Assembly (NCBI RefSeq): GCF_946478785.1 | Contig: NZ_CAMLDD010000010.1 | Span: 108,738 to 172,737, forward strand | Source: an uncultured Flavobacterium sp. | GTDB lineage: Bacteria; Bacteroidota; Bacteroidia; Flavobacteriales; Flavobacteriaceae | Reading direction: 5' to 3' | DNA length: 64,000 nt | Shown: positions 39,527 to 48,527 of the stretch, piece by piece | Position numbering within the stretch: the first letter of the stretch is position 1 | How the letters are laid out: every line of letters starts with the position of its first letter | The notes under the pieces: model-generated | The model's database searches: none | Told to the model about the DNA's origin: nothing | What the model saw: only the letters and a program-made list of their open reading frames with translations | Position numbers and translations under genes: made by a program

Positions 39527-42343
39527 TTAAGGATTAATGATCCATGAAGCAAACCACATCTGACCAATCATACCGGCACCAACTACCTGAAGATAATCTT
39601 TTCCAAAAAGATTTGTTGCTCCAACTTTAATAACAGATTTCAACTTTGGAACACCATAATTAACCTGAGCATCAAGAACTGTGTTTTCCGGAATCATTCC
39701 GTCTCCAAAAGAAGATTGCCACAAATATTCTGTGTTCCATCTTACATTCACATTAAAGCCTAAGTTTTTAGTCACTTTAGCATTCCCAAAAGATCCTTTT
39801 ATCCTATGTTTCGGAGTGTTAAATCCGGCAACAAAGCTTGGATCTTCTGATTGGTCAAAATTAAATTGGGCATAATTATAGTTAACACCTAATTCAAAAT
39901 CTTTATATACTTTTTTAGACAATCCAATTCCAAGACCGAAGGATGTTATCTGAGCAGTAGTATTGGTGTAAACCTGATATACCCTTCTGTCGCCAAAAGC
40001 CAAAGCAGCATAACCTAACTGAACACTGGCCTCTGCAGGATTAGTGCCAACTGTACCATAATAGGGAGTAATGACTCTCGAAGTATTCATAAAATCATTA
40101 TAGATATTGTAATATGCATTGATATCAATCGACAGGTCATTTTGAACAACGGTACGATATCCTGCTTCAAAAGCCTGAACTTGTTCCGGCTTTACTAATC
40201 CAGGATTTGCAACTTTAAGATCTCCGGTATTTCCAGATGCTGCAAATTCCTGAACAGAAGTTAATGTATATGAGTTTTCATAAGCACTGCGACCTGATAA
40301 ATTAACAGTTGGGCCTATTCCTGTATTAGGAATAGCCTGACCGGCAGCACTCACAGGCTGTGTTTCCTGAAAACGATCCAGGTTGTCTTCTGCAGAACCA
40401 ATTAAAGCAAATGGTCCTAGATCTAGGCCAATATATTGATCCTGAGTAGTTGGATTACGGAAACCTGTTTGATAAGATATTCTGAAATTATGTCTTTTTG
40501 ATTCACCTGCAGAATACACAAAAGAAATTCTTGGTGAAAAATTCCCGTCAAAATTCTGGCTTTTATCATAACGTACAGATCCTGTAAATTTCAATCTGTC
40601 GTCCATCCATTTTTTTTGCAATTGCGCATAAGCGCCATATTCTCTGTAGTCGATCGGGCCATCATAGTCAGTAAAGATTGTTCCTTCTGAATTCATGATG
40701 TATTTTCTCCATGAACCACCAACCTGAATTTCGGCAAATTCGATGATATCTTTGAAATTGTAATTTATATCTGAATGATATAGTTTTGATTGATCAATAA
40801 ATTTTGCCCCCTGTGTTAAGTCAGGATTAGAAGTAACAGTTGCAAGTGCATTAGTAAATTGTGCTGATCCCGGCTCAAATCTTGGTAATCTTGGAGCGTC
40901 TGGATTAAGAGGATCTGTATTTGGTACTAATGGTAAATTCGGCGAAACATTATAATCTGCAAAAGTTCTGGCATAATTAGCAGCATCATTTGCATTAAGA
41001 CCAAGTACTGCAGAAGACAATTGAAAGGCTGTCCCGTAATCTGTAAACCAGTTTTTGTCAGATTTAGCCAATCTGTTCACATTCCATCCTGCAAATCTCA
41101 TATCATAAGAATCTCCCGCATCTTCGCTTGTAAAATAAACCCTTCCAAAAAAGTTTTTCCCTTTTATTTCAAACTTACCCTGCTGCATTAGGAAATCTTT
41201 TAAGGCATATCTGTTAGCTCCCTGATAAATGGTGCTTCCTGTACCAATCTTGTATTGCAATATGATTTCAGTGTCATCTGCCCAAGGTTTTATATGAGCA
41301 CTAAAGTCTGCCTTCATGCTTTTAACTTTATTATCAGTTAAGTCCTGTTCGCGATATCCCGTTCTGCTTACCTGCCCCACATTCGGAATAAAGGTTGTAA
41401 CCTCGTCGCCATATATATTCAACCCATCGTAATTTTGATTCATTGCGTGTCCAACAGAACCCTTAGTCATACTTCTGGTATCTGCTGCGATCCATTCAGA
41501 AGCTTCCATATAAGTGAAATTTGCTTTCAATGCAAAATGCTTTGTAAATGCCTTAGCAGCTCTAATACCAAAGTCGTTATAGCCATTTGTTCCGGCAGCA
41601 TCCTGACTTGTTTGTCCGTATTTATAATAAATACTAATTCCTTCATTAGTAAAAGGGCTTTTGCTAGTCATAAACATAATACCATTAAAGGCATTAGCTC
41701 CATATAATGCTGAAGATGCTCCGGGCAAAAGCTCAACACTTGCCACATCAATATCCGAAATACCAATTAAGTTACCTAGTACAAAGTTTAAGGCCGGTGA
41801 CGAATTATCCATTCCGTCAACTAACTGCATAAAACGAGTATTTGCCACTGTAGCAAAACCACGTGTATTTATTGATTTAAAAGAAATACTACTAGTATTA
41901 AAATTAACCTCTTTTAAGTTTTCTAAACCATCGTAAAAAGTGGCTGCTGTAGTGTTTTTGATTTCCTGAAGTCCCATTCTTTCAATAGTAACGGGGGACT
42001 CAATTATTCGCTCCGGGGTTCTGGACGCCGAAACGACTATTTCATCCAGTTTAGTTTCCTCTTCCTTTAAAACTATGTTTACATTTTGATTTGCAGATGT
42101 AATAGTAATAGTTTTGGTTTCAAAGCCTACAGCTGATGCTTTAATTGTGTAAGGTGGCTTGGCTGTCGTGTTTAATGTGAAAGAGCCGTCAAAATCAGTA
42201 GATGTACCACTGGTAGTACCTGATACACTAATATTAGCTCCGGGAATTGATTGTTTGCTGCTGTCTGTGACAGAACCAGTAACTGTATTCTGCGAAAAGG
42301 ATAATCCGCTGATAAACAACATAATTAGTAAATAGACTCTCAT
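39527..42343 (-). CDS. TonB-dependent outer-membrane receptor
   Basis: The 938-residue protein has a signal peptide (MRVYLLIMLFISGLSFSQ). A carboxypeptidase-regulatory-like domain follows at about 19-95 (TVTGSVTDSSKQSIPGANIS). The plug domain then has EIVVSASRTPERIIESP and GFATVANTRFMQLVDGMDNS. A beta-barrel of alternating strands extends to the end (GAGMIGQMWFASWIINP), with the aromatic final strand typical of such barrels. It imports a ligand through the outer membrane with energy from TonB. No SusD partner is present, so this is not a polysaccharide-utilisation pair. The adjacent SGNH hydrolase suggests a lipid or ester ligand. Confidence 0.93.
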   Translation of the reverse strand: MRVYLLIMLFISGLSFSQNTVTGSVTDSSKQSIPGANISVSGTTSGTSTDFDGSFTLNTTAKPPYTIKASAVGFETKTITITSANQNVNIVLKEEETKLDEIVVSASRTPERIIESPVTIERMGLQEIKNTTAATFYDGLENLKEVNFNTSSISFKSINTRGFATVANTRFMQLVDGMDNSSPALNFVLGNLIGISDIDVASVELLPGASSALYGANAFNGIMFMTSKSPFTNEGISIYYKYGQTSQDAAGTNGYNDFGIRAAKAFTKHFALKANFTYMEASEWIAADTRSMTKGSVGHAMNQNYDGLNIYGDEVTTFIPNVGQVSRTGYREQDLTDNKVKSMKADFSAHIKPWADDTEIILQYKIGTGSTIYQGANRYALKDFLMQQGKFEIKGKNFFGRVYFTSEDAGDSYDMRFAGWNVNRLAKSDKNWFTDYGTAFQLSSAVLGLNANDAANYARTFADYNVSPNLPLVPNTDPLNPDAPRLPRFEPGSAQFTNALATVTSNPDLTQGAKFIDQSKLYHSDINYNFKDIIEFAEIQVGGSWRKYIMNSEGTIFTDYDGPIDYREYGAYAQLQKKWMDDRLKFTGSVRYDKSQNFDGNFSPRISFVYSAGESKRHNFRISYQTGFRNPTTQDQYIGLDLGPFALIGSAEDNLDRFQETQPVSAAGQAIPNTGIGPTVNLSGRSAYENSYTLTSVQEFAASGNTGDLKVANPGLVKPEQVQAFEAGYRTVVQNDLSIDINAYYNIYNDFMNTSRVITPYYGTVGTNPAEASVQLGYAALAFGDRRVYQVYTNTTAQITSFGLGIGLSKKVYKDFELGVNYNYAQFNFDQSEDPSFVAGFNTPKHRIKGSFGNAKVTKNLGFNVNVRWNTEYLWQSSFGDGMIPENTVLDAQVNYGVPKLKSVIKVGATNLFGKDYLQVVGAGMIGQMWFASWIINP

Positions 42344-42593
42344 CGGTTGATTTTTTGTTAGTTTCTATAGCCAAAATACAAATTATTTTAATATTAATAA
42401 AAAAACGTTAAAAAAAATTAATATTTATCATAATTATCAGCTTTATTTTCACTATTTGATAGCGTATTTTATTAAATTTAAATCAAGAATTTAGCATGAA
42501 TGAAACAAAATAGTATGCATACATAATAATTTTAAGAAAAAAACTGCATTAATCCTAAAAATTCTATTTGTATAAAAAATATTTGGCAATAAA

Positions 42594-42617
42594 AAAGCGA
42601 GATGTGAATCTCGCTTT
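42594..42617 (-). terminator. Terminator after glmS
   Basis: AAAGCGAGAT (42594-42603) pairs perfectly with ATCTCGCTTT (42608-42617) around GTGA. On the minus strand TTTTTTATT follows. It lies 22 bases beyond the glmS stop and ends the three-gene operon. Confidence 0.88.
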
Positions 42618-42639
42618 AATTTAGAATTTATTAAGTTGA

Positions 42640-44490
42640 TTACTCTACAGTAACCGACTTAGCAAGGTTACGTGGCTGGTCTACATTACACCCTCTCATT
42701 ACGGCAATGTGATAAGATAAAAGCTGTAAAGGTATAGTGGTAATTAATGGCGATAATGCATCAGAAGTTTCTGGAATTTCAATTACATAATCTGCCAGTT
42801 CCCGAACCTGAGTGTCACCTTTGGTAACTACGGCAATAATTTTACCGCTTCTGGATTTAATTTCCTGAATATTACTTACAATTTTATCGTAGTGCCCTTG
42901 TTTAGGAGCGATAACAATAACAGGCATCTGTTCGTCAATTAAGGCAATTGGACCGTGCTTCATTTCTGCAGCAGGATATCCTTCAGCGTGAATATATGAT
43001 ATTTCTTTGAGTTTTAAGGCACCTTCAAGGGCTACAGGAAAATTATAACCGCGTCCTAAATACAGACAGTTTGGCGCATCTTTAAAAGCAGCTGCAATTT
43101 CTTTAGCTCTTTCGTTTGTTTCTAATGCTTCTGCCACTTTTTCAGGAATTATTTCTAGTTCTTGCAAAAAGGTATGAAAATCAGTATTTGATAACGTTCC
43201 TTTAGCTTTTCCTAATCTTAAGGCAATCATGGTCAAAACTGTAATTTGTGTAGTAAACGCTTTAGTTGAGGCTACTCCAATTTCAGGTCCCGCATGAGTA
43301 TAGGCTCCGGCATGACTTTCTCTAGAAATTGATGATCCAACAACATTACAAACTCCAAAAACAAAAGCTCCGTTTTCTTTTGCCAATTTAATAGCGGCCA
43401 TTGTATCAGCAGTTTCTCCTGATTGGGAGATAGCGATAACAACATCATCCTTGTTGATTATTGGGTTTCTGTATCTAAATTCAGAGGCATATTCTACTTC
43501 AACAGGAATACGGGTAAACTCTTCAAAAACATATTCTGCAACTAAGCCTGCATGCCATGAAGTTCCACATGCTACAATAATAATGCGTTTTGCATTTAAG
43601 AATTTTTCAAGGTTATCCTCAACACCTGCCATCTGAACTATTCCTTCATTTGCATGAAGTCTTCCTCTGTAAGTATCTTTAATAACACTTGGCTGCTCAT
43701 AAATTTCTTTCAGCATAAAATGGTCATAGCCTCCTTTTTCAATCTGCTCCAAATTCATTTGAAGCTCCTGAATGTAAGGATCTACTAAAGAGTCATCTTT
43801 TATTTTTCTGATTTTAAGAGGCTTGTGTAATCTGATATTTGCCATTTCGCCATCTTCCAAATATACAGCATTGGAAGTGTATTCTATAAATGGTGAAGCG
43901 TCCGAAGCAATAAAATATTCGCCCTCTCCAACTCCAATAGCTAAAGGGCTTCCTAATCTTGCAGCAACAATTTCATCCGGATTTTTTTTATCAAAAACAG
44001 CAATTGCATATGCACCAACAACTTGATTTAATGCAATTTGAACTGCCTTACCCAGTTTTATCTTTTCTTTTTTCTGAACCTCTTCAATTAAGTTAACCAA
44101 AACTTCGGTATCGGTATCAGAATGAAATATATAGCCTCTTTTTTGTAATTCTTCTTTTAAAGGAGAATAGTTTTCAATTATTCCATTGTGAATAATAGCC
44201 AATTCACCTGAATTGGAAAGGTGAGGGTGCGAATTTACATCATTAGGGACGCCGTGGGTTGCCCAACGTGTATGGCCAATGCCGATAGTTCCATTTGTTG
44301 TGAAACCTGCTTTTGCTTTTTCCTCAAGATCCGAAACTTTTCCTTTTGTTTTACAAAGTTTAATGTCTGATCCCTGGTCGTATAACATGACACCAGCACT
44401 ATCATATCCTCTGTATTCGAGGCGCTTTAATCCTTTGATGACAATAGGATAAGCCTCTCTGTGGCCTATATATCCAACAATTCCACACAT
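42640..44490 (-). CDS. glmS: Glucosamine-6-phosphate synthase (isomerizing)
   Basis: GlmS makes glucosamine-6-phosphate from fructose-6-phosphate and glutamine, the first step of amino-sugar synthesis for peptidoglycan and LPS. The 616-residue protein has the N-terminal glutaminase nucleophile Cys2 (MCGIVGYIGH), LEYRGYDSAGV, and GHTRWATHGVPND. Two SIS sugar-isomerase domains follow (SWHAGLVAEYVFEE, ISQSGETADTMAAI, SYIHAEGYPAAEMKHGPIAL). It ends in DQPRNLAKSVTVE. It is the third gene of an operon, 3 bases after the DUF4270 gene. No glmS ribozyme is visible, and the short gap leaves no room for one. Confidence 0.97.
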   Translation of the reverse strand: MCGIVGYIGHREAYPIVIKGLKRLEYRGYDSAGVMLYDQGSDIKLCKTKGKVSDLEEKAKAGFTTNGTIGIGHTRWATHGVPNDVNSHPHLSNSGELAIIHNGIIENYSPLKEELQKRGYIFHSDTDTEVLVNLIEEVQKKEKIKLGKAVQIALNQVVGAYAIAVFDKKNPDEIVAARLGSPLAIGVGEGEYFIASDASPFIEYTSNAVYLEDGEMANIRLHKPLKIRKIKDDSLVDPYIQELQMNLEQIEKGGYDHFMLKEIYEQPSVIKDTYRGRLHANEGIVQMAGVEDNLEKFLNAKRIIIVACGTSWHAGLVAEYVFEEFTRIPVEVEYASEFRYRNPIINKDDVVIAISQSGETADTMAAIKLAKENGAFVFGVCNVVGSSISRESHAGAYTHAGPEIGVASTKAFTTQITVLTMIALRLGKAKGTLSNTDFHTFLQELEIIPEKVAEALETNERAKEIAAAFKDAPNCLYLGRGYNFPVALEGALKLKEISYIHAEGYPAAEMKHGPIALIDEQMPVIVIAPKQGHYDKIVSNIQEIKSRSGKIIAVVTKGDTQVRELADYVIEIPETSDALSPLITTIPLQLLSYHIAVMRGCNVDQPRNLAKSVTVE

Positions 44491-44493
44491 ATA

Positions 44494-46215
44494 TTATTTA
44501 TTATTTAGTTTGGTGTAGTAAATTTGAAGCTTTACTCTTTTAGCATAATTATCGTCTCCTTCTGGAATATTACTTCCAAACAATACCGTTCCTAATGGAT
44601 TCATTACTGATGCTACCGGAATTTCTGAAAAAATACTTTGAGCAGTTTTAGTTTTGTCTAATTTAGCTGATGTAATTGTATTGATGTCTTCAGTAACGAC
44701 CAAACCTAATTTTACGTTTTTAACATCAGCGTTTTTAATGATATTTCGGATATGATTGGTAATTCTTATTTTATAAGTAGTTCCTCTTTTGTTTGCATCT
44801 AAATTTATGATGCCTCCCAAAACAGTTCTGGACTTTTTAGGATCATTATTAGGAGCCGGGGTACGATCGTCAACATGATCAGCAATTACGGTATTGTTTT
44901 CTAAATCATATAAATAGATTCTGTTAGGTTCTGGTATAGCTGTTTTAGGGTCAGTAGATCCTGTTCCCATTTTTTGTGTATCAATAGTAAATACTAAATT
45001 AGCTTCATTAGCCAGCCAATTTTTATGTGTAACATTGTTTCTGATTTCGTCTAATTCATCATATACTCCATTTGATCCGTTTACCGGCTTTCCCTTGTCA
45101 TCATAATGGATTAAATCAGTTTTGTCAAAAAGCTCAATTACCGCCATAGATCCCTGGCCACCTTTTAGGTATAATCTTTCGTCAGGGGTATCATCGTTTG
45201 TAGTAGCGCTTGTATAATCAGATGCAGGGTTGCTTTCTTCTAGAAGACTAACAGTGCTTATGACATTGTTTTGGCTTCCGGCTAAATTGATAACTAAGGT
45301 TTTTGATTCAGCGGCAGTATCGGTAGCAGTTGTTTTAGCTTTATAAAAAACAGTTATTTTTCCTTTAATGAAATTCATCATAGCCATTCTGCCTGCAGAA
45401 GTTCCTGATTTTTCTACATTAAAATACAATCCTTTAAAGTAGTTTTTAAATACATCAGGCGCGGCTAATTTGCTTGCCGGGGCATCAAATATTTTTGCCT
45501 TGAAAAAGTCCTTGTTCAAATGCAAACGCATTTCAGGGTCGATTGTTTTAGAAGATTCTGGAGTAGTTGTAGTTGCTGCAGTTTTTTCTATTATTGGTTT
45601 AGAGCTAAAAAAGAATTGATCGTTTTCGGCTGTATTGGTTGAATTGTTTAATCTCTCTCCAAATACGGTAGGGTTAGTAGTAGCTTGTTTTAGAAAGTCG
45701 CTATTTCTGTCAGTATTGTAAAATTGGCTAATATCGTAATTATTAGCGTTATAATTATTTAATAAAATACCTGATTCGTAAACACTTAATTTAATTATGC
45801 CGGTTTCAGGTCCGTAAATAGAATCCAGCACATAAGTTGTTTTGCCTTCTGCACTTGTTGTAGTTTTAGTTGCATCTATAAAGTAAGGAATATTTAAAGT
45901 TACACTATCAATAACTGCTTCAAATCCCAATGAAGGAGGATAAGATGTTAAGGTAACCTGAGTATTGAAACTAGCCGTAGTGGTTCCAAAAACTGGATTA
46001 TCATAAATACCTAATGCATTTATAGGTAAATTATTAGAAGCAACCGGAGTAACTTTTTGGTTATAAGCCGTAACACTATAGTCTTCTGCTTCCAGGTCAA
46101 AATGATTATCACCAATTAAATCATCACCTATGGAATTAAACTCTTTATCGCAGGAATAAAATATAGCAACTGTAGCTAATAAAAGAATTTTCTTAAAAAA
46201 AGAAGTATTGTACAT
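44494..46215 (-). CDS. DUF4270 lipoprotein
   Basis: The 573-residue protein has a lipoprotein signal (ILLLATVAIFYSC, lipidated Cys22) and then the DUF4270 opening: EFNSIGDDLIGDNHF, YNQKVTPVASNNLPINALG, YDNPVFGTTTASFNTQVTL. The remainder is beta-rich with large loops and ends LKLQIYYTKL. DUF4270 proteins are surface or periplasmic lipoproteins of Bacteroidota with no proven function. The operon order GT5-like, DUF4270, glmS is recurrent in this family as far as I recall, hinting at an envelope role. It lies 21 bases after the upstream gene and 3 bases before glmS. Confidence 0.9.
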   Translation of the reverse strand: MYNTSFFKKILLLATVAIFYSCDKEFNSIGDDLIGDNHFDLEAEDYSVTAYNQKVTPVASNNLPINALGIYDNPVFGTTTASFNTQVTLTSYPPSLGFEAVIDSVTLNIPYFIDATKTTTSAEGKTTYVLDSIYGPETGIIKLSVYESGILLNNYNANNYDISQFYNTDRNSDFLKQATTNPTVFGERLNNSTNTAENDQFFFSSKPIIEKTAATTTTPESSKTIDPEMRLHLNKDFFKAKIFDAPASKLAAPDVFKNYFKGLYFNVEKSGTSAGRMAMMNFIKGKITVFYKAKTTATDTAAESKTLVINLAGSQNNVISTVSLLEESNPASDYTSATTNDDTPDERLYLKGGQGSMAVIELFDKTDLIHYDDKGKPVNGSNGVYDELDEIRNNVTHKNWLANEANLVFTIDTQKMGTGSTDPKTAIPEPNRIYLYDLENNTVIADHVDDRTPAPNNDPKKSRTVLGGIINLDANKRGTTYKIRITNHIRNIIKNADVKNVKLGLVVTEDINTITSAKLDKTKTAQSIFSEIPVASVMNPLGTVLFGSNIPEGDDNYAKRVKLQIYYTKLNNK

Positions 46216-46236
46216 GTTTGGAAATAATGTTTAAAT

Positions 46237-47043
46237 TTAAAGCCCCATACTTTTGTAGAAATTTGTATACGCTTCTGCGAATGCATCTTTCGTGGCGAAA
46301 GGTAAAAAAGGTTTTCCTGAAGATTCTATAAATTTTGTTAAACTTGGCGACACATTTTGTGAAGCAATAATTACTGCATCTGAATGCAAAATACTAGCCT
46401 TTAGGACATTTTCGTAGTTTGGAGTTTCTAAATCAGCAACAGATTCATGTGGAACACCGTCAAATTTTACTTTATTAATCATTTCCAAATCCAGATTTTC
46501 ATCAAAAGATTGTCCGTAAACAGACGTTACGATTTTAGTTTCAGAGAATAAAGCTTCGTTTTTGTAATAATGTTTCATGTAAATTGGCAGCATAGCAGCA
46601 AGCCATCCATGAACGTGAATGATATCTGGAACCCAGTTAAGTTTTTTTACAGTTTCAACAACCCCTTTTGCAAAAAAGATAGCTCTTTCATCATTATCAG
46701 GATATAAGACACCCTCTTCATCAGCAAATGTCGCTTTGCGTTTGAAATATTCATCATTATCGATAAAATACACCTGAATTCGTTCTTTCGGAATAGATGC
46801 TACTTTGATAATCAAGGGCATATCTAAGTCGTTCACTACCAAATTCATCCCTGAAAGTCTGATTACTTCGTGTAATTGATGTCTTCTTTCGTTAATGTTT
46901 CCATATCTTGGCATGAAAATTCTTATCTGTCCGCCCTGATCATTTATCATTTTAGGCACATCGTAAGACATTAATGAAACCTCATTTTCAGCCAAATAAG
47001 GCACGACTTCAGATGATACATATAATATCCTCTTATCTTTCAT
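46237..47043 (-). CDS. GT5-like glycogen/starch synthase N-domain protein
   Basis: This 268-residue protein resembles the N-terminal Rossmann domain of GT5 glycogen synthases: ILYVSSEVVPYLAENE (family: S-E-x-x-P), MINDQGGQIRIFMPRYGNI, YPDNDERAIFFAKGV, and the pocket motif DIIHVHGWLAAMLPIYMKH. It ends at about residue 268, where full GT5 enzymes continue with a C-terminal nucleotide-binding domain to around 480. The ADP-sugar site of that domain (KTGGL-type and E-x7-E motifs) is therefore absent. Classical glycogen synthase activity is unlikely; a binding or regulatory role is inferred. It heads the operon with the DUF4270 gene and glmS and diverges from panC. Confidence 0.83.
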   Translation of the reverse strand: MKDKRILYVSSEVVPYLAENEVSLMSYDVPKMINDQGGQIRIFMPRYGNINERRHQLHEVIRLSGMNLVVNDLDMPLIIKVASIPKERIQVYFIDNDEYFKRKATFADEEGVLYPDNDERAIFFAKGVVETVKKLNWVPDIIHVHGWLAAMLPIYMKHYYKNEALFSETKIVTSVYGQSFDENLDLEMINKVKFDGVPHESVADLETPNYENVLKASILHSDAVIIASQNVSPSLTKFIESSGKPFLPFATKDAFAEAYTNFYKSMGL

Positions 47044-47081
47044 AATAGTATTTTACTTAATTTTTGGTAATAAAAACGATG

Positions 47082-47089
47082 CAAAATTA
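47082..47089 (-). promoter_or_regulatory. Bacteroidota -7 promoter element for GT5-DUF4270-glmS operon
   Basis: The minus strand reads TAATTTTG, a full match to TAnnTTTG, 39 bases upstream of the GT5-like ATG. It diverges from the panC promoter within a 107-base gap. Confidence 0.55.
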
Positions 47090-47120
47090 CAAAAATTTAT
47101 GCAGTTTATAACTAATATAT

Positions 47121-47128
47121 TATGTTTG
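47121..47128 (+). promoter_or_regulatory. Bacteroidota -7 promoter element for panC
   Basis: TATGTTTG is a full match to TAnnTTTG, 23 bases before the panC ATG. Confidence 0.6.
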
Positions 47129-47150
47129 CACAAATTTTAATAATACCGCC

Positions 47151-47999
47151 ATGCATATTTTCTACGGCAAAGTAGCCCTGATAGCTTATTTAAAAACTAT
47201 CAAAACAGCAAATTCGACTATAGGGTTTGTACCAACAATGGGCGCTTTGCACCAGGGGCATCTGGCTTTAATGCAGCGCTCTCTTAAAGAAAATGATGAT
47301 ACTGTTGTGAGTATTTTTGTGAATCCTACCCAGTTTAATAATCCTGAAGACCTTGAAAAATATCCTCGTACACTTGATGAGGATGTAAAGAAAATGAGAG
47401 GTTTAAGTGATAAAATGATTTTATATGCACCTTCTGTAGATGACATTTATGAGGGAAACACAATATCACAATCGTTTGATTTTGACGGGCTGGAAAACCA
47501 AATGGAAGGAAAATTCAGGCCTGGACATTTTAATGGTGTCGGAACTATCGTGAAGCGCTTATTTGAAATTGTTTTACCTACCAATGCTTATTTTGGAGAG
47601 AAAGATTTTCAGCAATTGCAGATTGTAAAAAAAATGGTTGAAAAGAATAACTTACCTGTTCATGTGGTGGGTTGTCCTATATTCAGAGAAGAAAATCAGT
47701 TGGCAATGAGCTCCAGAAATGAGCGTTTAACTTCTGAAGAACGAAAAGAAGCTGCCATTATTTATAAAACCTTAACGGAAGCAAAAGAAGTATTCAATAC
47801 AAAGGGTCCTCAGGAAACTATCGAATTTGTAGAAAACTCTTTCAAAGAAAATGAAACATTTGACCTCGAATATTTTGTAATTGCTGACGAATCGACACTA
47901 TTGCCAATAGAGTATAAAATTAATGATAAAAAATACCGTGCATTTATAGCAGTATTTGTTAATTCTATAAGGCTGATTGATACCATTTCATTAAATTAA
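47151..47999 (+). CDS. panC: Pantothenate synthetase
   Basis: PanC joins pantoate and beta-alanine with ATP to form pantothenate, the coenzyme A precursor. The 282-residue protein has the nucleotidyl-transferase motif [14 protein letters not shown] with the HxGH signature, [54 protein letters not shown], and the KMSKS-like loop MSSRNERL. It is followed after 14 bases by panD, which makes its beta-alanine substrate, so two adjacent genes supply one pathway. Confidence 0.97.
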   Translation: MHIFYGKVALIAYLKTIKTANSTIGFVPTMGALHQGHLALMQRSLKENDDTVVSIFVNPTQFNNPEDLEKYPRTLDEDVKKMRGLSDKMILYAPSVDDIYEGNTISQSFDFDGLENQMEGKFRPGHFNGVGTIVKRLFEIVLPTNAYFGEKDFQQLQIVKKMVEKNNLPVHVVGCPIFREENQLAMSSRNERLTSEERKEAAIIYKTLTEAKEVFNTKGPQETIEFVENSFKENETFDLEYFVIADESTLLPIEYKINDKKYRAFIAVFVNSIRLIDTISLN

Positions 48000-48001
48000 T
48001 T

Positions 48002-48009
48002 TACCTTTG
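48002..48009 (+). promoter_or_regulatory. Bacteroidota -7 promoter element inside panC-panD gap
   Basis: TACCTTTG is a full match to TAnnTTTG and ends four bases before the panD ATG. Used as a promoter it would produce a leaderless or nearly leaderless panD message in addition to readthrough from panC. Confidence 0.45.
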
Positions 48010-48013
48010 CAAC

Positions 48014-48364
48014 ATGCAAATTCAAGTTATAAAATCAAAAATTCATCGTGTTAAAGTAACCGGAGCTGATTTAAATTATATTGGCAGTATCACTATCGAT
48101 GAAACTTTACTGGAAGCCTCAAACATTATTGAAGGCGAAAAAGTATCTATTGTAAATATCAATAACGGGGAGCGTTTTGAAACTTACGCTATTAAAGGCG
48201 AGAGAAATTCAGGTGAAATTACGCTGAATGGACCCGCTGCCAGAAAAGTTCAAAAGGACGATATCATCATTATCATATCCTATGCAACCCTAGAATTTGA
48301 AGAAGCAAAAACCTTCAAACCGTGGATTGTTTTTCCTAATGAAAATGATAATTCGCTGACTTAA
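48014..48364 (+). CDS. panD: Aspartate 1-decarboxylase precursor
   Basis: PanD decarboxylates aspartate to beta-alanine using a pyruvoyl group made by self-cleavage. The 116-residue protein has the cleavage site Gly24-Ser25 in [10 protein letters not shown], followed by the partner motif of the double-psi barrel: [21 protein letters not shown] with the conserved GER and NGAA-like NGPAAR. Size and spacing match the family, so the protein should self-process. The gene starts 14 bases after panC and has a perfect promoter element in the gap. Confidence 0.96.
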   Translation: MQIQVIKSKIHRVKVTGADLNYIGSITIDETLLEASNIIEGEKVSIVNINNGERFETYAIKGERNSGEITLNGPAARKVQKDDIIIIISYATLEFEEAKTFKPWIVFPNENDNSLT

Positions 48365-48527
48365 TTTCTTCTTACTTTAACTTATTTCTTATTTGTCAAA
48401 TTTATTTTGTACAAACAAGATTTCTTTTGTCTTAATTTCTTTGCTTTTTAAAAGCTCTCCTTAACAAAAAAGCAAATAAAGTATTATATTGCCGCCTTAT
48501 TTTAATGCTTTTTAATTTCCCCCAATC

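Noticed and set aside
42344..42639. A small gene or glmS ribozyme between the TonB receptor and glmS
   Set aside because: This gap lies after the 3' end of glmS, not before its start. It contains only AT-rich DNA and the glmS terminator.
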